From Maylandia zebra (Eukaryota; Chordata; Actinopteri; Cichliformes; Cichlidae), in contig NC_135184.1 of assembly GCF_041146795.1 (NCBI RefSeq), positions 8,918,967-8,982,966 on the forward strand: a stretch of 64,000 bases of DNA, read 5' to 3'. Shown in pieces: positions 1-12,851 of the stretch. The first letter of the stretch is position 1; each line of letters starts with the position of its first letter. The notes under the pieces are model-generated. The model did not search any database, was not told where the DNA came from, and was given only the letters and a program-made list of their open reading frames with translations. A program made the translations under genes and the position numbers.

Positions 1-948
1 TTACCAAGATTTAGAAGGTTTGGTAAATGATAAAGTAAATAATTAAGAAAATAGGTGTTACTTACAATCACATAGTGCTGCCAATCTGATTGATAACCTG
101 GGACATCTTAACCTTTGCCAAATACTTCACCCAATGTGTATGTATTTTCACATTGTGCTGTGCTGTTAGTCCATTTAGATAGTTTTGGGGTAAATTGCCC
201 GTTTTTAGAGATATTGGCTAGAAGTTGCTTTCCCTTAAATATAACCAAGCAAGGCGACAAACCAGTTAGAAGTTTTATGCAGGTCTAATTTTATTCTACC
301 AAACTACATGCAATAACCATACCTCTGTGCAGAAGGTAGCGTGCATCTACTCGTGATGAGAAACTCATTCTAGTGACAGTGTGACAGGGTGTAAACATTA
401 AAGACGACCTCCTTAACTGAGCTAGCTAGCTGCATCCTTCCTTTGGTGGGCGGATGCAGACAGAGGTAAGAAAATAGCTCCTATGAAACAGCTCACAACA
501 AAATTGTGGATTTTTTTTATGAGTAACTGGGTCATGCTTTCTGGAGAGAGACATCGCTGCTGATTTTTAGTTTGTTTGCTTGTTTTTGGCACTTGGGTGA
601 AGCTAGTATCTCCAGAACTGGGCAACTCAAACCATAAAAAAGCAGTAGATTAAACAGGAGAGGAAATGCATGAGGAAAATATGTACATTTAGTTGAGGGT
701 GAACAACTCCTTTAAACGGTTAGCTTAACCAAGAAGCTAATTGTGTTAAATAGGACATTAATACCTAAAAAAGAAACACATGAAAATCATGCCTCTAGTC
801 TTTTGATATGTATGAACGTTTTTTTTTACAGTATTATGTGTTTTTATGGTTTACTATATGTATATGTAAAGTTTTTTTCTTTATTTATGTGTTCACACTT
901 ACATAAATGTGTCATTTTAAAATATGAATTTGCATATCACCCCTTCAG
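1..948 (+). other. kirrel1: kirrel1 upstream intron sequence
   Basis: This AT-rich stretch precedes a clear 3' splice site (CAG at 946-948). I see no coding exon, RNA gene or recognisable repeat in it. Because the first exon in the window opens inside Ig domain 2, this must be intron sequence of the same gene, with the promoter, signal peptide and Ig domain 1 exons further upstream. Confidence 0.7.
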
Positions 949-1106
949 TCCCACCTGAGGACCCAGTGGTCGAGGGATCCCCTGAGCTCTTGCTGATGGC
1001 TGGTACTTCACACAACCTGACCTGTGTGACTCGTGGGGCCAAGCCTGCGGCACACATCCAGTGGACCAAGAATGGCCTTCCTGCGGAGGGGGCCTACCAC
1101 TCCACG
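949..1106 (+). CDS. kirrel1: kirrel1 exon: start of Ig domain 2
   Basis: The acceptor is CAG at 946-948 and the donor is GTGACT at 1107. The exon enters in phase 1 (split Val) and leaves in phase 0. It encodes VPPEDP, the first Ig2 cysteine in NLTC, and the core tryptophan in IQWTKNGLP. Confidence 0.9.
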
Positions 1107-4100
1107 GTGACTCATACACACCCATGCACACATGCAGATAATAGCAGCCACACGTGTGTGTGTGTGTGTGTGTGTTTTTCCAAGGGGAGTTTGTAAAGCT
1201 CACATAATGATGATTTTGATGATCATGAGTTCACTTGTCGCTGTAAGACTATGTAATACAAACTGTAGAACAATGCAATCTTTGTAATATAATCCACTCT
1301 GTCTGTTTATTTGTTTTTATGCTTTTTTTTTTTTTGCTGGAGGCTTGTTATGACGGGTAAATACAGTATGCACACCTCGGGCCAGGCGGCTTCCCAGAAG
1401 TCCTCCAGTCAAGAAATAGTGTGCCGATCATTAGTATTTCACACAAAGCGCTCCTTACTATTTAGTCAACAATACACTCACCATATTTATTAAGAAATGA
1501 TTAATGGTTACAGATTTTAACCTACAAATCAACAGACAGAAACTTTCAATGGGCTTTTTTGGCTATAGTAGCAGCAATAAAGGTGCAGAAACATTACTGA
1601 AATGTCTTTGCTAAATCAAAGACATTTCAGTAAGTCTGTTTCCCCTCACACTGAGAAAGCCACAGTTAGAGCAAAGTTCTTACATTTTGAAATGAAAATT
1701 AAACCATGAAACTCGCTAAAAGAGGACACGACAAACTTTCAGTCTTAAATTTCCTGCTCTTTGTCAGCTGTAGAGAGACATCAAAATGTGCAGTGTTAAC
1801 ACAGCATGTTGCTGCTGAGCAGATGAAATTGTTAATGTGTAAAAAAACAACTAATACTAGAACAAACAAACTAAGAGCACATCGCATTTCCCTCTTTGGG
1901 CTGCTATGCATTGCTTCATTCATCCATAGTGAGTCTTAGAAAATATCACAGACTCTATTTTTATGTGTTTTAACAATTCAGTTGATGCACTAAAGCGAGT
2001 CTGCAGGGGCAGCTAATTAAAATTAGTGGTTAAGTAGATGTACTTGTGGTATTTCGTAATTTTTGTATTAGAAAAAAAAATACTGTCGCACTTGCACACC
2101 TACTCAACACATGTGTTTAATTACACTCTTACTTCAGTAGACTTTATATTGCGAGTGTCAGCCATGCCTTCTACCCGGAAGCAGAACACATGCTTTCCAG
2201 ACATCTCTTGCATTCCTCGCTTTTCAGTCATGACACAACTTAAAAGACACAAAGATCCAAGACATGTTTTATTAACCCACTGCCAGAGATTTTCTTTTGT
2301 ACACACATACAGGCAGGAAATGTATTTGGTGACACCTTGCACACAGTCGCAGTGTTACATTTCTTCCATGTTCAGATTCCTCGCCATCCCGCATATTCTC
2401 CTGTACACATGAAAGCAGGTCTGCAAGTGCACGCACGCATAGACACTCGCTCGCATATGCACACTTGCGCTTTTATATGCACAGAGATGCAGCAGCAAAC
2501 ACTGACTCACGCACTCAAACACAGATGTTTTTACATCTCATCACAGCCAGCTTTATGCCCCCCACACATGCTCATACATATTACATGCTGCTCTTATATT
2601 ACCCTGTTACTGACCACGCATTTAAACTACATTGAAAGCTGTACACAGTTTCTTGACAGATTTGGTGGCTGCGTTTTAAAAAATGCCACCTCCTCATTCC
2701 AAGAAAGCTGGATTTTATGTTCATGTTTGCCAGAAGAAGATTTATGGCGTCTCTTTTATGACTGCCACTAAGGACTGTTTACATTATTGATTCATCTATC
2801 AATTCTTTTCTCCTACATCTTTCTTTTCCTTCTTAACTTCACATACTTAATATTTTTTTTTCTATTTTTGTCCATGGATTTCTATTTATGTTCAATTATT
2901 TCTCATCTCTCATGGCTCCATTAGTAACTCACCAGTGTCTCTTTCCTTCCCCCACCTGACTTTCTACCTTTATTTCTCCTTTTTTCATCCTTCCTCTCCT
3001 CTGTGTATCTTTTCTTTGATCTTACTCTGTGGGCTCTTCTCCCTAAATTCCTCTTATCCTGTCGTCTCCCCTGCTAATGCTTGCCCTGTCTCTGCCTTTT
3101 TCTTTGTCAAACAGGAAGTGCTGCCAGACAGGAAAAGGGTTACGACCAGGAGCTACCTGCCCATCACACCAGTCGACACAGACAGTGGCAGCAATTTCAC
3201 CTGTGTGGCCAGCAATCCAGCTGTACCTATGGGGAAACGAACCACCCTAACCCTCAATGTTCACCGTATGTTACTCTTCCTGTCTGCAAGACTTTTAAAC
3301 ACACATAGATGCTCTGGTGATGAAGCAGAGAGTATTTTTTGCAGACAGACTGCAAAATCAGTAAATATTTTTAATTAGCTGTGCCAGCACTCACCAACTT
3401 GAAGTAATTACCAGCAAAAAATAATATACATGTCAGTAATGTTCAATACATTCTCAAATCTGGATGTCTTCCAAATTGATTTAGCTTGATTTGTGTTGTT
3501 TTAGCACATATTTGGAGGCCCGAAGCAGTTCAGGAATCTACTGTACTTTATCACCCGGTGAGCCAGAAAGTTTTTATGGTGATGAACATAGGAGTTATTG
3601 TCAAGAAGGAAAAAGTAGCTTTAATAACTGTTTTACTTAAGATATAGGATCAGTGCAGAAGTCTATAGGTAACCAAAGTTTCTCCTTGAACGACGTTATA
3701 TGAATCAAAGTCCCATATCCACAGATGTATAAAATCAAACACCTAGGCATGCAGCCTGCCTTTCACAAACATTTGTGAAGGAATGGATTGTTCTAAAGAG
3801 CTCACTGAGATTAAGTGTAGCACTGTAATGGGATGCTACTGTTCGTCCTAAATATTCCAAAATCAGCTGTGAGATGAGTTATTCCAAAGCATTTAGAAAC
3901 TATAGAAACTCAGACACATTCCCAAAACTCTGCTGACTTAATAACTGCAGGTTTCCAAACCTCCTCTGGCATTCATGCAACATCAGCACAAAAACTGTGC
4001 ACCGTGCGCTTCACAGCATAGATTTCCAAGGCTGTAATATGTAGGTGGCCCAGTACTTTTGTTCATATAGTATGCAGTCATTATATTATTCACACTCATG

Positions 4101-7100
4101 ATCTCTATATAAAAGATAAAGGCACCGCTGTGAATTCTGATTTGCAGAGTCCAGTGTTTTTAAGCTTTGGCTTTTTAAGCATTTTCTCCATCAGCATTTT
4201 AGAAATTTCAAGCAGAGGGCAGATCTGGGAAACTTGCTCTTTCAGTAGCTGCTTGTCTTTCACATGCTAGGCCCACCCTAAGTCATAATCTGCTTTATTG
4301 TTCTTCTGGATATTAATGGGGACTGTAATATATAAAATGAGCACACTTTTATATTCACTAAGGACCGAAACTTTCAAATGAGAACAAAAAACTCATCAGA
4401 ACGTGTTCACTGAGGTTTCGGAATAAGGGAACCCAGAGTTTTCTTTACTACCAGAGTTCCTTTTGCAACCATAGGAGGTGTCCCTCGTTGAACATTTAAA
4501 AGAATGAAGGTTGAAGGTACTTCTGGATTGCCATCTGCTATATGCATATTTTATAAATACAATTTATGTTCACATTATTGTTAAGTTCATTTAGAATATA
4601 TATCAAACGTGTATCTCTCCCTGTGTAGACCCTCCCACCGTGACCCTGTCCATCGAGCCTCGCTCTGTCCTTGAGGGAGAGAGGGTTACCTTTACCTGCC
4701 AGGCCACTGCCAACCCTCCTATCATGGGCTACAGGTCTGGATGGGTTTTTTTTTAATACGTGTTTACAGGTTTTTGTTCACTTCAGGCTATGAGAAACTT
4801 TTTGATGCTCGTCCTGCAGTGCAGATAAGATGTTTAAAGCGAATATGTTTTCTTTCATCTGTGTGAGTGCACTCATACCCTCTCCCTGCTGTTGCTCCTG
4901 AATAGCAATTTCTGCTTAGAGAACAGAATTGATAAAAGTACTGAACATTTGTACAGCTAAACGCTGACTTTTATCGTAAGTGACAGCACTGAAGCACTAA
5001 AACTGCAAAATGCTGGAGTTTAACACGATGGTTGTAATTTGAGGTTTGAGACTCCAACAGAGGGTCCCTGTGTGGGAACACTGCCAGGTACTTAGGCACT
5101 AGGCCTACTGAGTGAACATTAAATGTCATCTAATGGACGATGTGCAATATGGTTATTTGATTTTGAGTCAGGTATCTGGCAAGATACAGCACGGATAACA
5201 GAAATGAAGAGAAATTTCTTGCAATCGTTCCCTCAGGTTTTCGTATTAAAGTCGTGTAAATGTTAGCTTAATTGATAATACAAAAAGAATCATTGTCTTA
5301 TGGTGAAAATCTAACATTTAGATAACCTCAAAAACCCATTATGCTTTTGAAATATCCCGCTGGGAGGTCTACATAACAATGATTTACAACGCTTAGAAAC
5401 ATGTTGAACTGTGTGTTGTGCTGTGTGTCTCACTGTCAGGTGGGCTAAAGGTGGCGTGCTGCTGGAGGGAGCCAGAGAAAGCGTGTTTGTCACCACCGCA
5501 GATCACTCATTCTTCACCGAGCCCGTGTCCTGTCAGGTGTTTAACGCCGTGGGAAGCACTAACGTCAGCATCCTTGTGGACGTGCACTGTGAGTAGAGTG
5601 CAAACACTTCTTAGCTGAGTGGGATTCTGATGACATGAATGCGCTTTGTGCTCTTTATTTGTCTAAAAAAACATGCTGCATTTATATTGTTACCATACAC
5701 CATTCGTGTATTGCGCAATGAGTAAATTCCCAATAGGCTGTTATTGCGTTTTCTCTCGGTTTAAACTGAGTTTAACAAGACAGTTAAATGAATTAGGTAA
5801 ATAATCAAAATATGAAAGAAGCAATGTGTTCTTCATAGTTAAGGACATATTCATAAAAAGATTGCAGTGAAAAAGGAGAAAAAGAGAAAAATGTTGCACA
5901 AAAATGTCTTCCTTTATGATAGTGAAATGAACAGAATTCTGAATTCTGCTGTAATAAAACTTCTTTGTAATCGCATGTTTTTTTTTAAACGAATCAAATG
6001 AAAATCAACTCAATTTTATTTATGTAGCACCAGATCAACTCAACAGCCACCTCAAGATGCTTTATGATAAAGAGAAACACAATAATAAACTTTATATTGT
6101 TGTAGTACTGTATATTGTATATAATGTGTTCTATACAATATAAAGTGTAGACGACTGCTGAAAATCATAAAAATAGCTAAAATAATAAGTTTGACAAAAA
6201 AAATGTAATAATTAAAATTTTCAATACATTTACATAAAAATCTTTATTCTATTAAAACAGCAAAAGTGGATACTCCTCCTACTACTACTAATTTTACTAC
6301 TGCCATTAATAATAGTACTAATGGGCTCCTTCTGCCCTTCCTGTAATGCTGTGGCTTGAAGTGTAATGGCTGAAAGCATCACTACATGTTTGTTGTTTTG
6401 CTTTGAGGAACAGATAAAAGAGAAGAACCGGAGACTCTGCGGGGCATTCCCAGTTCATAAAACAATAGCATTTTCAGAGGCCGTCTGATGCAAGGGCATG
6501 TAGACTTGTAAACCTTAAAGACTAAAAAGGGAATTTTAAAATTTGTGCAAAAACTACCAAAGCAGTGTAAATAGGCTTTAAAGTGCTTGTCTGGTCTTCG
6601 GTGTGCAGAATCTATTAGTTTTTTGAAATTCGGATTAAAAACTATTTTGTTATTGTACCTTTTACATAAAATATAAGTGTAATTATTGTATTTTTGTTTT
6701 GCCCTAATGCTTTTTGCTTTTTGTCTTTGTAAAGCACATTGAATTGCTTTGTATGAAAGGAGCTATATAAATAAATTTGACTTTGACTTTGGTAGGAACC
6801 CTTTTGTTGCTCATTTGGTGATCGGATTGCTATTTTCTTTCAGTTGGCCCCATACTGGTAGTGGAGCCCAGGCCGGTTACAGTGGATGTGGACGCAGACG
6901 TCACTCTGAACTGCAAGTGGTCTGGAAACCCTCCTCTCACTCTCACCTGGACTAAAAAGGGTTCCAGCATGGTAAAAAGACATTGTTACCTTTGAACTTA
7001 AATCTAAGATCACCCATTCATGATGGATTAAAGTATTATTTCTATAAATACTTATTAATTACTGAAATATATAGACTATAAAGTGAGAACAGCTAATGTA

Positions 7101-10100
7101 GTTGTAGTCCTAATCATATAATATATAAGCACATCTATATTAAGGACCTAGATTTTGTTAATGTTTGCTCAGTTGTAAAGCCATCTTCATATCTTAAATT
7201 TTTAATTTTTAGCTAACAAGTTAAAAAGAGCTTGAGGGGAAAAAAAACTAATGGTGCCCTCCAAGTAAATCAACATGCTATATGAATTAAAAATAGATAA
7301 TCCTCCCTCCAACCTCCTTTTTCAACATCTCTCCAGTCTGCTTATCTCTGTTCTTTTCCTCTTCATCAGCCTGTTTTTTTTCCCTACCTGTGTGTGTACG
7401 TCCAGGTGCTAAGCAACAACAACCAACTGCATCTGAAGTCAGTGAGCCAGGCTGATGCAGGCCAGTATGTCTGCAAGGCCATCGTGCCCCGAATTGGCGT
7501 GGGAGAGACCGAGGTTACGCTCACTGTCAACGGTCAGTTAATCTTCACTTACTCTGCATTATCAATTAAAGTGTCGATATTAGCAAAACTCTCAACATTT
7601 GTAAAGAGATCTCCCTACACAAAGCAAAGCCCTAATTCTTAATAAACAAGGCATAATGAAACCACACAGACCTGCAGGATGTGTTTATTTGATCTAGTGT
7701 TAAATGTAAGCATGCATCTATCTGAATCGCTCTGACAGCTGAAGAGACTGAGTGAATGGAGCACAGTACTGTATGGGCCTGTCGACCCGACCTGATTTAT
7801 TCCGGCCTGACCCAAATGATCTAATCAGCTAATTTTTCAGTCATGAACAGGCCAAAACCCAATATTTCAAAATCTCACAGAGCGGCCAGCAGGTACTTAA
7901 TAAATCAAAACTGATTCACCAAGAACACAGTGATAAAAAGAGAGTTCACAAATGCCCCTTAAATCTTCACTAAATAGCCAAGTTCCTGATCAAACAAGCA
8001 AAGAAAATCACTGGCATGTCCTTGCAAATGAAAAGCTAAAAGCTTTTTTCATTTTATTAATGATCTGGTGATTATTTTGGCACTCATTCACTAATCAGAC
8101 ACTTAGTGTGAACACAGTAAAGTATTTGTACCATCCACCTCGTTCCCATGACTCACTGCAAAGCATGATGCATTGTTTTAGTGGAGCTATTTATACTTCT
8201 GCAGAGCACGGTTACTGTATAGCACACCAGCTTTGGTTTCATAGTTCAGCATCACACTTTATCTGACGATTGCATGTGTCAGATAATGTGTCAGATTAAA
8301 TATGCTTTATAATACAAATATAATATTTACATAAAAATAACCTAAATGAGTTCAAAATAGCAACAAAATGGCAGAAAAGAGAAATAACAAAGAACAGAGA
8401 GAGATGAAAGACACTAAAAAGTTATCATCCACGGGCAGCTCGAATGGCAAACGCTCCTTTTACAAAACAGCAGAGCCTCTTTCTCCAATCTACAGAAATT
8501 TAGAGACATATATGGTGTTAATAGGTCTTTGATATACTTCAGAGCAAGGCCGTTTAATTCTTTAAAGAAATTAATAAAATTTTAAAATCAATAGAGAATT
8601 TAACAGGCAGTCAGCGCAAATTTGCCAGCACTGGAGTAATGTGATCATTTTTTTTAATACCAGATCAGCAGAGATTTTTTCTCGGCTGGATTCAGTTGCG
8701 AGAGCTCGAACTGATGATTAAAACCACTGCAGTCAAGTCCAGAAACACAGTAATTAAATCCATGCATGACAATTGAAAATAAGATGACTGGATGTTATTT
8801 TCAACTTGTGAATCAATACAGAGGTCAGTGCTAAAAGCAGCTTTAAATATTTTCCTCACATTAACTTTATTTTCCACTCTGATTTATTTTTATTTCTCAT
8901 ACAGAGTGATGGTGGGCTATGCAAGCGCCGTTACATGCGTGTTACTTTTATTAGCCCGGTTTCATTACTGAAAAGGAGAGCACTGCAGTGCGGTTGCTGT
9001 GTTAACAGTCTTTCATTCACTGTGATAGAGAGTGACAGTATTGCAGCGAGCAGGTTTTCAGTGACTTTGCTCAGAGTGTTTTTGTGAAAAGCAGTAGATA
9101 ACAGCAAAATCTTTCTGCAACTTGCTCAGAGTTGTTGTTACCATTAAAATTACCCACCTGCAACAGACATTTCACAGATTTTCTGCATGACCAAGCTCTG
9201 AATGCATCTTTCAGCTTTTCTTGGCCTTTTTTAAAACTCTTTGTGTACAATCTTCGAGCACATAGCCAGAGTTAGGAAACACTATTATCAATGCAGTCTG
9301 AAATATAGAGGTATAGAGGTTGAAGAACTGTCTATGGGATGTATTAATACTAGAGAATACACCTCTTCTTTCCTTAATAAAGCAATTATTTGTGCCAAAC
9401 AATGTCCTCTAATAGCAGACACTATATAAGAAAAAAAAATTCTCATTTGCTTTTTGGGGTTCTCTCTTAATTCTACAAATGAATATGATTTTTTTTTTTT
9501 TATGAATGACAGTTTTTCTTCATTGTAGTAATCCTCCTCTCTGTGCATGTATCCCTCTCTCTCTCTCTTTGCCTTGTGCTATCTCACCCGTTCAGGCCCC
9601 CCTATCATCTCCAGTGATCCGGTTCAGTACGCTGTCAGAGGGGAGAGAGGGGAGATCAAATGTTACATCGCCAGCACCCCTCCACCTGATAAGATTGTAA
9701 GTCCATCCTTGGAAGTTGTAATCTTCTGCAGAGGTGCTTGACCTTTTCAGATTGCATCTGCCTCACACAGAATCGTGATCGCAACGCCTCGTCCACCCCG
9801 AAAACAAAATGATTTTTACTTTCTCTCACCAGCCTGTGTCACACAGACTGTGAGAAAGCGACTGTTCTCCAATGATTACGGGAGAACAATCTGTTCCTCC
9901 TCTGTGGTGGAAGGTGTGACTCATCAAAAACAGCTGCTGTAGTGTTTGGCTGAAAAGAAAGAGGACACACACACACTAAACTGTGCAGCGTGATCCAGTG
10001 AGATGTTGGAGTGCAGTAGATTAGATTCAGCTTCGATTGACGCCACACGTTACATGTTACTAAAGTATTTGTAAAGGTTTTGTGTTTGAATGGCTTGCGG

Positions 10101-12222
10101 TGAGTTGCACATTTTAAGTCTTTTTTATTGAAAAGTAAAAGTGATTAAAAAGTGGAAATCACTGTGACTTTAATGTTCAAAAACATATTAAACGATCCAA
10201 GTAATAAATCACAGCTAAACGTGCCTGCAGTTTTTACAATTTACAACAAATTGGTATATGACAGGCAGGTATGAAATTGGCTGTAACTCTCACACCATCA
10301 CAAAATAGCTACGACATATTTTTCTATTATTGACAAAGCTGTTTCTACAAGCCTTTAAATGTCACCACACAGGTTTTGTAGGACACTCAAATTACCACTA
10401 TTTCACCAGTGAAAAAATACATTCAGTCAGTGGATGCACGTGTATATGTCAACTTTCAGGAAGTCTTTAGCTGTTACAAATAAAAGACCAAGCTCACATC
10501 AATGTGTAATCCTGCAATATCTACCATACATGCATGTTTACTGCTCTCTTAAAGTCAAATATGTGGGAAAAAAATGAAATTATAAAAGAAATGTTGAAGT
10601 GTCTTTAAATGAATCATCTCCTCCGAATCCTCCACCATCTTTCAGGGATGCAGTGATGCTTGTACCTCTATTTTGGGAATCGACTGTAAACATGACAAGT
10701 TTCACAGTGATGGAATCAATCACATTACAAAGACAGCCAAGTGTTGGTTTCAGATTTATTTCACTGTCTACAACCTTTGGTGTAGTTTAGTTATATCAGG
10801 ATCAATCAAAGTATTGATCATCCCTTCCTCTTCTTATGATGTAAGACTCATTTTTCAACACAGGAGTAAAAAGTGATCTGCAATTAAGGGAAAAAAAAAC
10901 AAAAGTAGGTATAGATTTCTTTTGGCAAAAATTTAATTTATTTATGATATATTCACCTTGAAGTATTCATATGGTAGTTTACCTACTTAGCCTTAACCAG
11001 CTAAAAGTTTGAGCCTGTGAGTGTTTTCAGGATATCCGACCGATGGCTCTAGTAACCTGATAACAGCTATCGAGATATTCATTATTTGTGAATTCAGAGC
11101 AAAATTGTAAATATATAAATAAAATGGTGCATTTATTTAAACGTAAACATGACTGGTTAATAACACATGTACTTCAAGTGGACTACAGATAGAAACCAGT
11201 CACCACCTGTCACCATATGCTGTGCTCCTTTCCTACAGATTCTACATTATCCATATGCAGATATTATATTGTGACCCCCTCATATGTATCATTACTCAGA
11301 GCTGGTTATCACCTGATTGGAAGGTTACAGAAATGTGTTGCTGAAAGATTTGAATCTTGTATCAGCTTTTATACAGTTACCCTTGAGTAAGGCATTACAC
11401 AACCGACACCTCCTCCAGTGCTGTGTGTGGGTTAAAGGTCTTCCTTTGAGCTCAGGTGTGACTTTGTAAAGATGTAGGACTGCGATTCGTGAAATGAACA
11501 CTTTCAGGCTATTTTTCCTAAAGACTGACTCAGTTTTCTTACGAAATACCATCAGTATGACTTAGAAATACCATAATCACATAAATTTCAAACCCTCACA
11601 TAAAGACAATCAGCATCCAGAATCAGGCTGTGCACCCGAAGCTCAGTTAAGTCCTTTTCAAAGTAAGCACCATCATTTCTTTTAAAGAAAGCTTTCTCTC
11701 AGATTGCCTTTCCAGAAAACTATAATTGAGTATCTGCCTGAATTTGCCATACCAGCTGTGTGTGCTGTTTTTCTCCTAAGGTAACTGAGAGCAATGCCTG
11801 ACCAAACTCAAATTTAATTTAAAGTGAGGTTTATATAAGTTAAAATATAAGTGGTTTGGCATTTTATATAAAATTTCAAAAAGAATACGATGACCAGTAT
11901 GCACTCATATCACAAAAAGAAGCAAAAAGAACTGAAATAAAGCCACTTACACCATTTGAGTTTGAAGGCTAGAATGAGTCAGAGAGAGTGGGGGTGAAGT
12001 AGATCGAAATGAGAAGGAGAGAGATGGAGGGAGAGTAAAATTTTGTACCTTTCAGCGTCAATTATCCAATTGTGCAGCGCCGACATGACAGAAATCAGAG
12101 CTTTTAGAAAGCTTCAGCCCCCTGCTGCATTGGCAGAGAGCTCAGAGCGTATAATGTGATATGACATTATAGTCTAGGCTTAATGCAGAGACACAGGGAC
12201 TCATAAAATATGAAGTATGATG

Positions 12223-12278
<56 letters not shown>

Positions 12279-12790
12279 AAGTGTGGGCAGTGTGTGTGTG
12301 TACGGAGAAAGAGGGACAGAGATGCAGACAAAGGTGGTGCAACATAATTATTGTGAGGAAGTGCGATTAAAGAGAGAGAGTGAAGAAAACGAAGCGTTCT
12401 GCAAAAAACGTCCCTGGTTGAGTCTTTAAAGACATTCGCCTTTTTATTTTTTCAAGCCAGGTTAAGAGGTACATTAGCCCAACATTTGGGTGTATGTATA
12501 TTTGATATTGTCATGCTCTATATTTAATACCCTGGGAATTCCACCTCAGCAGATTTTAAGTAGAAAAACCTGCTCGAGTTTTTACCTCTCGTGTACACTT
12601 GCTGCACTGTGTGTGTCTCTTCTTTTTAAGCAGAACTGTTTTCTCACCCACTCAGAAAACTCTGCGCACACATTTTAATTGGGGAATAGTGTACCAGTTA
12701 CCAAGGTGTGAAAATATAATCTTTCGATCTTAAAATGTATTTCCTCGCTTTTGTCTCTTTTAACACGTCTTAACAACAGCCCATCTGTTG

Positions 12791-12851
<61 letters not shown>

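Larger units (their letters stand above)
1107..3114 (+). other. kirrel1: kirrel1 intron with TG repeat and hairpin
   Basis: It contains a short TG repeat (1154-1175), a perfect 16-bp inverted repeat (1595-1632) and a long pyrimidine-rich tract before the acceptor. No exon or transposon is recognised. Confidence 0.7.
5589..6843 (+). other. kirrel1: kirrel1 intron with retroelement fragments
   Basis: It holds a short interspersed-repeat fragment near 5995-6075 and a LINE-tail-like sequence near 6730-6782. The rest is unremarkable. Confidence 0.6.

Noticed and set aside
422..625. 67-codon frame on the - strand near the left edge
   Set aside because: It lies within the kirrel1 intron and has no homology or splice context that I can see.
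12142..12345. His-Thr-rich open frame
   Set aside because: It is just a translation of the CA/GT microsatellite.
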